From the NCBI GenBank assembly GCA_958430865.1, contig CAUDNR010002313.1, positions 65,463 to 84,292 on the forward strand: a stretch of 18,830 bases of DNA, in the 5' to 3' direction. The notes under the pieces were generated by a model. It was given only the letters and a program-made list of their open reading frames with translations. It ran no database searches and was not told the DNA's origin. This document shows positions 1 to 8,804 of the stretch, in pieces (position 1 is the first letter of the stretch; every line of letters begins with the position of its first letter). Both the position numbers and the translations under genes were made by a program. The stretch comes from Entrophospora sp. SA101. Taxonomy: Eukaryota; Glomeromycota; Glomeromycetes; Entrophosporales; Entrophosporaceae.

Positions 1-47
1 ATGTAAAATATCATACTTGTGCTAGAGTCGAGCTAGAATCACGCTAA

Positions 48-131
48 AAATATATTAAATCATTATATTAAAATATATTAAATCATTATATTAAAATATA
101 GTAAATCATAATATTAAAATATAGTAAATTA
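48..131. repeat. 23-bp AT-rich tandem repeat, about 3.6 copies
   Basis: Units begin at 48, 71, 94 and 117. Each is close to AAATATATTAAATCATTATA followed by TTA; the third and fourth carry a T-to-G change (TATAGTAAAT). It lies about 40 bp upstream of the TATA box of the first gene. I see no coding potential in it. Confidence 0.9.
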
Positions 132-172
132 TCTTTAACTACCGCTAATTCGATTTTTTAGAAAAAAAGTAG

Positions 173-180
173 TATAAATA
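173..180 (+). promoter_or_regulatory. TATA box of the SANT/trihelix-like gene
   Basis: TATAAATA about 98 bp upstream of the ATG at 278. It implies a 5' leader of about 65-70 nt. Confidence 0.55.
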
Positions 181-197
181 TAAGTTATTTTTTGTAT

Positions 198-270
198 CTA
201 TTTCCATACCTTTTACATATCTATTATTTCCATATCTTTTACATATCTTTTACATATATATTATTTCCAT
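198..270 (+). repeat. Pyrimidine-rich direct repeats in the 5' leader
   Basis: Imperfect repeats of TATTTCCATATCTTTTACAT occur between the TATA box and the ATG at 278, with extra CTTTTACATAT copies. The leader is therefore a low-complexity, C/T-rich tract, common in fungal promoters and leaders. Confidence 0.6.
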
Positions 271-277
271 TTTCACT

Positions 278-1067
278 ATGTGGACCAATGACCAATTACG
301 ATTATTAATTAACGAACGTAAATCTAGAAATATTGAATACCATAATATTGTTGGCAGTACCAGAGTTGATTTTTGGAATGAAATCGCAAATAAAATCAAT
401 GAAGAATTTCGCACTAATTATACTGGTCATCAATGTAAGGACAAGTTTAGAAATCTTGTTAATAGTCATAATGTAAGTATTATTTTTTTTTTGCAATTAC
501 GAAATATCTATATATATGTACCAAGATATCTCACTATGATTACATTCCTAACAATTTCCCAATTATACTAGTCATTATGTCGGTATGTGGCTGGAAATAG
601 AACGGGTCGGAGAACCAGAGTTGCTGAAAGATATTTCGATGAATTTCGTTCTCGCTTTTGGGAAAGACCTGGTAATTTCACTTTATATGAATATGTTGAA
701 AGCCATTAGTGGAGTTAACAAGACTAATTTTTTACAAAAAATAGAAACGCAATTCGACCAAATTCATAATGTAAACCGATCATCCAGAAGACGGGAAGAA
801 AGACAACGTAGCCGTACACCACCGCCATCATATGAAGAAGTTTCATCGATGCTTGATCTCCGGGAATTTTCTACTAGCCAAAGGGGACGATCCAGATCAC
901 CTCGCAGAGTATCTAATGATAGTAGGAGGAACATTAATATTAATCAGTCTAATCAAGGCTTTGAAATAGATATACAAAACATGGGTTCTCGTATACCAGT
1001 TCTCGCTGAAAATATTTCGGACAATAGTAATATTGAGAATAATGTTCAAGAAGATAATGATAGATAA
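278..1067 (+). CDS. SANT/trihelix-like DNA-binding protein, three exons
   Basis: I assign three exons: 278-472, 572-671 and 745-1067, giving 205 residues. Intron 1 (99 nt) runs GTAAGT...TAG and intron 2 (73 nt) runs GTAATT...ATAG with a CTAAT branch-like site. The joined frame is open with no remainder. The first 65 residues look like a Myb/SANT or MADF-type helical domain (MWTNDQLRLLI start, FWNEIANKI, then HQCKDKFRNL). Exon 2 continues it with a basic GNRTGRRTR stretch and the aromatic YFDEFRSRFWERP. Exon 3 encodes an Arg/Ser-rich tail (RSSRRREERQRSR, RGRSRSPRR) and an acidic Asn-rich end. The family suggests nuclear DNA binding, probably as a regulator or a domesticated transposon protein; the target is unknown. 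The 585-1067 frame alone starts inside exon 2 in the wrong frame and is not a separate gene. Splicing is inferred from sequence only. Confidence 0.8.
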
Positions 1068-1071
1068 AATT

Positions 1072-1077
1072 AATAAA
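1072..1077 (+). terminator. Probable poly(A) signal
   Basis: AATAAA lies five bases past the stop codon of the three-exon gene, in an A-rich context. This is unusually close to the stop, so other downstream AT-rich sites may be used. Confidence 0.35.
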
Positions 1078-1698
1078 AAAATATTATTTAACCCTGATAT
1101 TCTATCTGCATAATTAATCAGATAACGATATGTTGTATAATAAAAATTATTTTTAGGTTAAAATTTGTACGAACCTGATCATAATAATAATACGTGATTA
1201 ACCAAATTCGATTAATTACCTTTAACGAATATAATAATTATATAATTTCACTTATCTCATAAAGAATTCCTCTGCAATTGTAACTTTTTTTCTTCGATTT
1301 CATATAAAAAAGATGTCTAAGTTTAATGTAAGCAATCAATCAAATAATTATTTATTTTTTCCGTTATTTATTAATACAATAATATAGTATACATCTTATT
1401 AGCCACTTCTATTGAGAAGCTGATCGTCTCCAGCCGATGTGAAATTTAAGTGGATGTGTAATAATAACAAGCAGGATCTATTATCTATACTATGGATTTT
1501 TGTGACCCATAAAACAGGTTGATATATAAAATTAAAGTAAAAAAAGCTATTAATCATCACGAAATAGCAGTGAATAAAAGTCTAAAGTACCAGCCCTCTA
1601 GGGATACCTTAGGTGATTTTATTTTAAAATATATATGAATAAGTTATACATTAATAAATAGATTAAATCGAATAAATGATATGTTATAATAAATTAAG
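1078..1698. other. Gene-poor AT-rich intergenic stretch
   Basis: No open frame of note, RNA gene or clear repeat is seen. The only curiosity is an ATG at about 1314 followed within five codons by a GTAAGC donor-like site, which is too little to call an exon. Confidence 0.5.
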
Positions 1699-2388
1699 CT
1701 ATACATTGTTAATTTGTCGCATTTCTTCACGAACCGCCCATAATAACTGATAATGTAATGCTAATTCAGTAGCACACATACCTTCGGGTCTGAAGAAAAT
1801 TTCTAACCATTTTCTCTGTATAATTCTACATGCTCGAATTTTTCTACCGATTTCTCTTGCACGCTTAACCTTCTTGATAGCATTGGACATCCATAATTCA
1901 TATCGATGCAATGCATACTCATTATCGAAATTATATGAGTCAGAGACTCTATGCTCTGCATATTCTGAAATAGATTTTTGCTTGATTTTCAAGTACTCAT
2001 CATAATTTACTCCACAAAAGGAATTTCCAGCACAATGAGAGGCCCAATGTTTTTCCATTCCAATATGATTATAGTTATTTCCCATATTTTTGGTTCGTTT
2101 TCCGGTATATACTAATTGATTACAAGAGAAGCAGATAGCAATACCAATTTCAGGCGCATAGCTTTTATAAAACCCATTAATCTCAGACCAGTATGTTATT
2201 AATTTTCTGGCTTCAAAGTATCTTTTGTTAGGTAGGAGATTATTCTCTCTGAAATATTGTAAACGAGGCCAAATTCGATTCATCCACTCACTGGGAGTTT
2301 CATTATCACGAATTTGTGGCATCTTACAATATTCATCCCATTCAGCATCGGTACAATCAGTTCCACGTCTTTCACTTAAACTAGCCAT
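1699..2388 (-). CDS. Unknown protein with CxxC/HC zinc-like site and IQ-like helix
   Basis: A single 229-residue frame with an ATG start. Residues 86-89 form CFSC and residues 114-119 give HWASHC, a spacing compatible with one zinc site of C2H2/BED type. Residues about 166-200 are very basic (IKKVKRAREIGRKIRACRI) and run into an IQ-like segment IIQRKWLEIFFRPEG. The C-terminus is a predicted amphipathic helix (ATELALHYQLLWAVREEM). The architecture resembles uncharacterised families that are abundant in Glomeromycotina, a resemblance I recall but cannot check. No catalytic motif is visible. A nucleic-acid-binding role is a guess from the zinc-like site and the basic helix. It is intronless and its neighbours give no functional hint. 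Confidence 0.7.
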   Translation of the reverse strand: MASLSERRGTDCTDAEWDEYCKMPQIRDNETPSEWMNRIWPRLQYFRENNLLPNKRYFEARKLITYWSEINGFYKSYAPEIGIAICFSCNQLVYTGKRTKNMGNNYNHIGMEKHWASHCAGNSFCGVNYDEYLKIKQKSISEYAEHRVSDSYNFDNEYALHRYELWMSNAIKKVKRAREIGRKIRACRIIQRKWLEIFFRPEGMCATELALHYQLLWAVREEMRQINNV

Positions 2389-3190
2389 TGTATATAACCA
2401 AATTATAGTATTTTTAGAAGTTTATATCGTATTTAGGGATTTAGACCTATTTGATTTAATAACTTTATACTCTAGAATAACTGGATTCAATTTTAGTCCA
2501 GATGCTCGAAGAGCGCCCCATAGGGCCTGGATCCTCGAACCATCTCTTCAAGAGTGTTATATTCGCCATATTTTGTGGGGGTATTTGTGATGAGAATGAG
2601 TGAGATATATAGGTATAAATATAGTTTGTATCATTGTTCGTAATTTGAGGGATAAACATATCACAATTCATTTTTGTTCGATATAATGATAGAACCAGGT
2701 TTATTAAAAAAATAATGATTCATATAATTATTTGAGTCTTTGTTCCACGAGATTATTTCTGTGACACCACTAAATTATTTTCTCTTCATATTTATGAATC
2801 ATAGTATTAATATTAATAAAGCTTTTCGATAAGAAAAAAATACAAATGAGACACAAAAAGGAAATGAATGGGGTTCTTTATCAGTAATAATACTAGGTAG
2901 AGTCTGGCTCATATCAAAATTCATATGTTATGGGAGTTGAGATCTCTGCCATCTCCGAGATCGTCAAAATTTGTCTTATTTTCATTCTATATACAAAAGC
3001 GATTGTCAGACTGAAAGGTTTAATTTCCCCATAAAAGGCGAAATATAGTCTATGGCTCATATATTTAGTGCTTGGCACTCGTGACCTGACTTGCTTTACA
3101 AAGAAAGGATCTGGAAAATGGTTGGGGTAACGTAATTACTAATCATGTATTTTTTTCTTCTAACAGGTTCTCGGGTAACAAATGAAACTA
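2389..3190. other. Intergenic stretch with a possible repeat-derived fragment
   Basis: About 800 bp without a gene I can support. Around 2480-2570 the minus strand reads like a fragment (residues FEDPGPMGRSS near its middle) of a short sequence that I vaguely associate with dispersed Rhizophagus repeats. Its 68-codon frame has no other support. The rest is AT-rich without visible structure. Confidence 0.35.
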
Positions 3191-3198
3191 TATAAATA
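3191..3198 (+). promoter_or_regulatory. TATA box of the 116-residue gene
   Basis: TATAAATA about 145 bp upstream of the ATG at 3336. A probable leader intron lies in between, so the spliced leader would be short. Confidence 0.6.
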
Positions 3199-3247
3199 AG
3201 GTGGATTTGGGAGGCTTCATTTCTTATCTTATCGAATTTTTTTTAAG

Positions 3248-3327
3248 GTATGCATTATGAATAAATTTTTGAGTCAGAAATATAGTTACAACTTCATGTA
3301 TTAATTAATAGTTTTGTTTTTTCTTAG
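3248..3327 (+). other. Probable 5' UTR intron
   Basis: An AAG/GTATGC donor at 3248 and a pyrimidine-rich TTTTTTCTTAG acceptor ending at 3327 (alternative CAG at 3330) lie between the TATA box and the ATG at 3336. The 80-nt length fits the other introns in this window. Confidence 0.5.
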
Positions 3328-3335
3328 CAGTTACG

Positions 3336-3686
3336 ATGTCAGAAAACAAAATTTTATATGTGGAAGGAGAAACAAAAGACTTTGATACTGGTCACGAGAA
3401 CATCCGAGTAAAGATTGAAGTGTTAAATGAAGACGTCGCGAGGGTTTTTCTTGTAGATAAAAATGATATTCCAATTGACGATTTAGAAAATGTAGTTTTT
3501 ATGAATGTAGCGACTAAAAATAAAGTTTCAACTGTACTCGTTGAGAATAGAAAAAGTTATCTCATAACTTGGATAAATAGCTACGAGTTATCTGTCGATG
3601 GTAGGAGAATTTTTAAGTTAAATCAACAGAAAGAGCAAAGAAGTAGTGTTGAGATATCATTGGCCCACTATTTTCAAAAGAAGTAA
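3336..3686 (+). CDS. Small unknown protein, 116 residues
   Basis: A complete frame of 116 codons plus stop. It has a full promoter-to-terminator layout: TATA box at 3191, probable leader intron, ATG at 3336 and AATAAA at 3760. The sequence alternates short beta-type stretches (ILYVEGET, IRVKIEVL, ARVFLVDK, NVVFMNV, SYLITW, YELSVDG) and reads like one compact beta-rich domain with a basic tail. There is no signal peptide, membrane segment, cysteine cluster or catalytic motif. I do not recognise the family. The next gene downstream on the same strand is also small and unknown. Confidence 0.7.
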   Translation: MSENKILYVEGETKDFDTGHENIRVKIEVLNEDVARVFLVDKNDIPIDDLENVVFMNVATKNKVSTVLVENRKSYLITWINSYELSVDGRRIFKLNQQKEQRSSVEISLAHYFQKK

Positions 3687-3759
3687 TTTGCAGTATATAA
3701 CTGCGATATGTTTTTTATTTATTTTTATGTTGTTATTTCGGTAACATTTTTTATATATC

Positions 3760-3765
3760 AATAAA
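3760..3765 (+). terminator. Poly(A) signal of the 116-residue gene
   Basis: AATAAA 74 bases past the stop codon, followed by GT-rich sequence. Confidence 0.55.
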
Positions 3766-3940
3766 GTAAGGTTCTATGTAACCATTTGTCTCGATCGAAT
3801 TATGTGGATGTCCATGCTTTATTTTTCATCAAAATCACGTGTGCATAAAGAATCTTTACGCCGATCACTTTTGACAAGAAAAAAAAATGAATGTGTCTCA
3901 ATACTTTGATATAATACGTCATTATACATAAGATATTAAT

Positions 3941-4180
3941 ATGTCTGGCAAATCTAGAAATAACAGATGAAAAACTCAAGGTAGATTCACTACAAATCCT
4001 ACGCAATATTTACAATTTCAAAACCGGGATAAATATGATCACATTATTCATGAAGGCCATATAACTGTCATAAATAAGAAGACACAGGATGTAAAGGAGG
4101 TATTTGATTATGAAGAGGTATGTAGATATCTCAAGGCGAATAATCTTGATTTGGTAATTCTCAATATGTGTAACAATTAA
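3941..4180 (+). pseudogene. Small unknown gene interrupted by in-frame TGA
   Basis: An ATG at 3941 opens nine codons (MSGKSRNNR) and meets TGA at 3968-3970. The same frame then stays open for a further 69 codons to TAA at 4178-4180. The downstream part has coding-like composition (RFTTNPTQYLQF, DHIIHEGHITVINKK, EVCRYLKANNLDL), with a predicted beta hairpin and a helix. I read this as one gene of about 79 codons carrying a nonsense mutation; CGA-to-TGA (Arg) would explain it. The alternative is a downstream start at an unseen exon. The product is not recognised. Confidence 0.5.
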
Positions 4181-4297
4181 TTAAGTCTGGTTTATTTTTT
4201 TTCGGGATAATTTGTAGCAATATATGCAAAATTCAGTTCATTTAATGTTATCAAAACAAATTTCATTCAATCCACTTACCTGTGTGAGCCAACTAAA

Positions 4298-6049
4298 TTA
4301 TTTAGGGGTTGTTACCGTCAATACTTCTACATCTTCAGAATTGTCATTATATATGTCACCAATATTAATATTATATAAGATTTTCCGCACAGTACATACA
4401 ATTGCAGACCTAAACGTTAAAAGTGTATGGATGAGGCAATAAACATTTTCTGGTGTTGAAATCTTTAACGGAATTGGCACTCGTTCAATCAAGTAGTTCT
4501 TGTAAACTCCAGATGTCTTGTGCATACAGCAAAACTCTAACATGGTACCAGCAATATTTATCGTGAAAATTGCCAATAATTCCTTCCATCTCAACCCTTT
4601 GAATGCCCTCTTGTTTTTGGTCAATTTTTTTGTCACATCGATAGAGTCTTTAGAAAATCTCGCCAACTTTTTATGGTCACTATATTGCTTGCTTAATAGA
4701 GAATCAGGGCGACCAGTCTCGAGGTAACCAATTTCGACTCTTAATCCTGTGCCTTTAAATGTTGAAATTACTGAATAATCTGCACGCTGTGCCCTTCTAA
4801 TCGAATCTTTTCTCATTGCACTAGCTAAACTTCCCATATCACCCCCTAGTTTCAGAAAATTAATATAAATTATCACCCTTTTTACGTATCAATATAATAG
4901 GAAAAAATCGAAATCATCTTACCACACCCCCCACGTATCAGCATTCACAGGCAAGCCACTCATTGTTATATTTAGCAAGGGTGCAAGTACCTCACACACA
5001 TATGAACCTTCATTTATCAAAGGATCTCCTTTTGCTTCATATGACTTCCATTTTGGTGATGACCAGATCTCACTTAAGGCTTTCAATAACTTATTTGTTA
5101 GGTCTAGTAATTTTTCCGGTCCGTCTAAAAATCTCCCAAATTGCGCATCGCCAAATTCTTCAGGGGCTTCCATAAGAATCTTATCCTCTTCTATGTGAAC
5201 AAAATTTTCGCAAACATCCCAGAGCAATTGGCTGGGACGTATCAAATATTTTCTACTTGGCTCCTGGAAAACATCACGATACTCTACCGGCATTTTGACA
5301 AGAGGCTCTGAACAAACATCTAAAATTCCGGAGCATAGCGGATGATCATATCCAAGATCGCTTACCCGCAATTTACTCAACTCATTCACTATATATTCCC
5401 ACATGTTCTTCTCCAATCCCGAAGTATTATTTGCAAGCTTTCTTGTTTCACGCTTCAAAGTATCCAAGTTCTTAATAGCATTGTTCACCCATGGTACCGC
5501 ATCAACATTCAAGGCATTCAACGTTAATAGAGAGCTAATATCATCAAACGCAGACGAGACCTGTAAGAAAATTAAAATTCAGTTGAAAAATTACTCATGC
5601 TAATAATAAGTACAACAAAACCAGTATATGCAAGATCAGATAGATTTTTTTTCATTCATATAAAATTATCAAGAATGCCGGCAAACCAGTATGAACACAG
5701 TGGGATCCACATATAGCGTTAATACACAGAGCCAGCTACACTACGCGGAGGTAATATTTTATTATTACAACGGCGTAGCCTGTTCACTGGCTAAATTACT
5801 GCTACAACGTTGCAACGTCTGTGGTCATTGTGAAAAAATCTAAAGAACATAATCATCATATCCATTTATGTCTTAAATCTTTTAATTATAAATACTTGTA
5901 ACTTACTCGTTGCCTCAAAGGGTTTCCAGTTCCAAAACTGCGGAGTATTGATATCCGCTCACTGTCATGTGTAGGAATTTGTTGTAACGCCTTCTGAAGT
6001 ATTTCTATAAAGTTTTTCACTTCAAGATTACGATCACCTGTCCATTCGC
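4298..6049 (-). CDS. Multi-exon unknown protein, possibly frameshifted
   Basis: Three coding blocks on the minus strand appear to belong together. Block A (5907 to about 6049) ends at a GTAAGT donor. Intron 1 (5561-5906, 346 nt) ends in TTTTCTTACAG. Block B (4921-5560) joins A in phase and ends GTGTG at a GTAAGA donor. Intron 2 (about 70 nt) seems to end at CTAG near 4850, and block C runs to the stop at 4298. B and C read as one domain: B ends around GLPVNADTWGVW, C begins GDMGSLASAMRK. However, the canonical sites leave C one base out of frame because of a five-G run after the CTAG. The pattern, with a late block of basic residues, an alternating E-I/L-E stretch (LRVEIGYLETG) and an LLxFRSAIVCTVRKIL helix, resembles a large uncharacterised Glomeromycotina family. 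The 5' start is not visible: block A opens after a TAA at 6066-6068. Function unknown; it may be a pseudogene. Confidence 0.5.
5730..5792. repeat. Imperfect inverted repeat inside intron 1
   Basis: AGCCAG, then CTACGC, then GTAATA on the left are mirrored by TATTAC, GCGTAG and CTGGCT on the right, around a TTTTAT centre. The stem is imperfect but spans 63 bp. It could be a tiny MITE-like insertion that lengthened this otherwise long (346-nt) intron. Confidence 0.5.
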
Positions 6050-6134
6050 CTACTTCCACACGTTTTTACAAAGCGCTAACAATCGTGATAATGGAGACTG
6101 GAGAGAAAGTAACAAAGAAAGCTTCCATTTCAAG

Positions 6135-6396
6135 TTAAAGTGTTAAAAAGTCGAAATTATCAGTATTTAATTCTGTAGTAAGAGTATATAAAACAGTTAG
6201 AACTAAAACCACTATAAAAGCAATCAGCGCCCATAATTTTGGAATACTGTCCTTTTTAAACGTTTTCCATCCATCTTTTCCTCTGCATCCAAAGAACAAA
6301 TAATGCAGATAAAGCAATTGTATTTACGCCAAGAATTCCCTCTCTAAAATGTACATGAGCAAATTTGGTTAATCGCACAAATAAATATGCATGCAT
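6135..6396 (-). pseudogene. Two-membrane-segment protein remnant, frameshifted
   Basis: From an ATG at 6396 the minus strand encodes about 39 codons ending in a hydrophobic stretch (VNTIALSALFVLWMQR). That frame then stops soon after. The adjacent frame, open to the stop at 6135, takes over at the same point with KDGWKTFKKDSIPK and a second hydrophobic segment (LWALIAFIVVLVLTVLY). The two together look like one small protein with two membrane helices and a basic loop, broken by a one-base frameshift near 6305. An undetected splice is the alternative. No family is recognised. Confidence 0.4.
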
Positions 6397-6951
6397 TATC
6401 TTTCTGTGTATCAAGAATCTAAAAATAATTTTTGTTGCACAGCCCCATTAAATGTCGTACAATATAATTGATTATCTGATTGATTACGTGGATAGATTAT
6501 CAAATTTGAATTTCTTTTACTTTGCTAAACAATTAGAAAAATATGGAAAAGACACTCAACTATTACCTACCCGCATCTAAGAGCGGAGCTCATGCCAGAA
6601 CAGAGTTCATTCTTTCAGAATAGGCATAGAAAGATCCTGTAAAATATATGTATGAACTTCCAATTTTCACGAAGAAGTTACGGTCAGGGAATTGAGGGAA
6701 GTATGTCCCATATATTTAAAAAGAGTTGTGAAGAATCAGGGTTAAAGATTGATTGAAGCTTCTAACTCACGCATCTAAAAATTTTGCAAAGGTCTTATGG
6801 TAATGCGATTATGGTATGAATCTGGATAATTATGTTTAATCAAGCGGGAATCAAAATCATAGTAGGAGAACTTTTGTTATTTTTGTATGAATGTCTATGA
6901 CCCGCGGTCACAAGGGCGCAGTAACGTGGCGCAGTAGACCATACCGCACTT
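6397..6951. other. Intergenic stretch, nothing recognised
   Basis: No supported frame, RNA gene or repeat. The stretch just after 6890 (CCCGCGGTCACAAGGGCGCA onward) is a GC-rich island in AT-rich DNA, 3' of the RING gene; its meaning is unknown. Confidence 0.4.
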
Positions 6952-7974
6952 TTATTTCCCCTTTTTCAAAATTTTGACGATTACAAAATCAATATCACTT
7001 TGACTTAATTTTGATAAGCTATTTGCTGAAAAAGATCTAATTAATGCTATTTTGTCTTTTGCTAATTTCTCATTCCCATTAACAATAGCAGTAAAAAGTT
7101 TATAGATTTTTCGGACTCTCTCCATTCTCTTTCGTAGAGCAACATCGGTTACTTCTTTAGGAATTTGCTTCCGAACTTCCTCGAAAACTAAAGCATTGGA
7201 TGCTTCTTTACCGTTATCCTTTTTTAGATCCTTGTATCGTTTATATAAAACCCCTCCAAAATCAAAATAACTACCAATAACCTCTTGATTTGTAATTATA
7301 TTTTTAGATTCTGCGAAATCAATCTTATTGAAAAAATATAAATAATTATTGGCATCTCCTCCAGAAACACCCTCTTCTGCGACCTCGATAATTTGCGGAA
7401 ATTTTTCAATCGATAATAATTCATTGATAAGTTTTTTCAGTTTTAATGAATCTTCTTTATTTGCCTTCTGTTTTTTACCGGTAGCCTTATTAGTAGATGT
7501 AGGATCCCCAACACGCTTGGATGGTAAAGTACTTGCAGTAGATGTTCCAGGTATATCAGATTCCATGTTTTGCGATTGATTATTTTCAGATGAGTCTTCC
7601 ACCATCGTATCTGGATATGATGGATCATTCCCCAAAAAAGGGTCTAATGCTGAATCACCTGATTTATCTATGCTCATACTTTTTCGAGATGACGCTAGTA
7701 TTTGTGGTGACTTTTCTATGCTTTCGATATCCGCACCACAATTTTTAACAGGACATTTGGTTATAGTTTCTCTAATGTTCTCAAGGCAAAGACGATGGAA
7801 AATATGGCCACAAGCTAATACGGTGAATGATTTTCTAAGTTGGTACAAAAAAATTTCGTCATTGCATTCTGGACACGGATCTAGTTCAGGAGTTTCGACA
7901 CCCTCTGTAATACATCCAGAGGAAGCATTTTTAAGAATATTTAATGCAAGAGTTTTGAGGCATGAAATCTCCAT
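6952..7974 (-). CDS. RING-type zinc finger protein, putative E3 ubiquitin ligase
   Basis: A 340-residue intronless frame. A RING finger lies near the N-terminus: C34-x2-C37, C55-x-H57, H60-x2-C63, C74 and C79, with the stretch ACGHIFHRLC giving the usual cross-brace centre. Known RING proteins recruit E2 enzymes to ubiquitinate partners. Residues about 85-185 are a Ser/Asn/Lys-rich linker, with a basic patch (TGKKQKANK) that could be nuclear targeting. Residues about 190-340 form a helical C-terminal module containing EKFPQII, YFFNKIDFAESKNI, YKRYKDLKKDNGKEASN and SDIDFVIVKILKKGK. I recall this module from many Glomeromycotina proteins, but its role is unknown. The ATG at 7974 is preceded by an 11-codon upstream frame (ATG near 8012) in the leader. 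Confidence 0.85.
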   Translation of the reverse strand: MEISCLKTLALNILKNASSGCITEGVETPELDPCPECNDEIFLYQLRKSFTVLACGHIFHRLCLENIRETITKCPVKNCGADIESIEKSPQILASSRKSMSIDKSGDSALDPFLGNDPSYPDTMVEDSSENNQSQNMESDIPGTSTASTLPSKRVGDPTSTNKATGKKQKANKEDSLKLKKLINELLSIEKFPQIIEVAEEGVSGGDANNYLYFFNKIDFAESKNIITNQEVIGSYFDFGGVLYKRYKDLKKDNGKEASNALVFEEVRKQIPKEVTDVALRKRMERVRKIYKLFTAIVNGNEKLAKDKIALIRSFSANSLSKLSQSDIDFVIVKILKKGK

Positions 7975-8351
7975 ATTTATGAATTTTTTACAAGTTTGAT
8001 ATAAGTCTTCATGGTATACTCACGGGAAATATTCTTTTGTTTTTATAACGTTAGTAGCTTCACAGGTCAATAAATTAGTAATTTCGGAGCAATAATTGTC
8101 ATGAATGGAATCAATTTATCTCTTATGGACGATCCGTTACCTTTGCCGATCCTAATATTTGTATAATTTCTTTTGATAGGTGGGCCCTCATTCGATGTTA
8201 AAAAATAAGCTTAATCGTTTTTATACAACAACAATAGATACCTCTTATTTATTCGTAAAAACAAGAGAAGATCTGGTGATCACATAATAATTGTATTCTA
8301 CGTAGTGTAATTGGGCAAATATATTATAGATATTTTTTAGTAGAATGTCGA
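7975..8351. other. Intergenic stretch upstream of the RING gene
   Basis: It holds the RING gene's leader with a short upstream frame, and downstream sequence of the retropepsin. No further gene or repeat is seen. Confidence 0.4.
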
Positions 8352-8741
8352 TTACCCGCTTTGGAAAATTGGGATTGCATAATTATCATGTATAGAAAGT
8401 TTGTTATTACACATATCAATCGTTGCGCCATTTTTTTGCAACCATGGTTTTCCTAACATTAAATCAGGCCCAGGCCAATCTGGTCCAACAACCAAGAATT
8501 CAACGGGATCGGTACTTTTATGCTTCCCATCAACATTAAAACTAGTTTGCAGTTCAACCTTTCCTAGTATAGAAAATGATCCATCAGGAGTTTGTAATTC
8601 GAGGCTATTGCTTTTATTTACATGATGTACTAAACCCAACTCGTTAATAAATTTTTGGGTAATTAAATCTGCGTTAGCGCCTGTATCAATTAATGTTTCA
8701 ATAGGAGGTTTTTCTTCGACTGCGCAATTTACAAACAACAT
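8352..8741 (-). CDS. Retropepsin-like aspartic protease domain, stand-alone
   Basis: From the ATG at 8741 the frame encodes about 129 residues forming one retroviral-type aspartic protease domain. The active-site motif is LIDTGANADLI near the N-terminus, with the catalytic Asp in DTGA. A central beta region follows (LELQTPDGSFSILGKVELQ), then the flap-to-helix end PDLMLGKPWLQKNGATID, as in Ty3/gypsy-type Asp proteases. No gag, reverse transcriptase, RNase H or integrase is next to it. It is therefore a retrotransposon fragment or a domesticated protease; an intact 390-bp frame slightly favours the latter. The open frame extends upstream, without a Met, to the stop codon of the F-box gene at 8805. 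Confidence 0.8.
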   Translation of the reverse strand: MLFVNCAVEEKPPIETLIDTGANADLITQKFINELGLVHHVNKSNSLELQTPDGSFSILGKVELQTSFNVDGKHKSTDPVEFLVVGPDWPGPDLMLGKPWLQKNGATIDMCNNKLSIHDNYAIPIFQSG

Positions 8742-8804
8742 TTTGGTTATATTATTATACACTATATCTTTGACCGAGAAAAAAATCAAATCGGAATTAA
8801 TTAC

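Noticed and set aside
585..1067. Stand-alone 160-codon frame
   Set aside because: Its first 50 codons are in the wrong frame of exon 2 and intron 2; the spliced gene at 278-1067 explains its C-terminal part better.
2225..2590. 121-codon plus-strand frame
   Set aside because: Antisense to the start of the 229-residue gene and without coding character.
2465..2671. 68-codon minus-strand frame
   Set aside because: No conserved motif, promoter or neighbour support; at best a repeat fragment, so described only within the intergenic entry.
2880..3130. tRNA-like stretch
   Set aside because: No box B GGTTCRANTCC sequence and no cloverleaf could be drawn; no RNA gene is called in this window.
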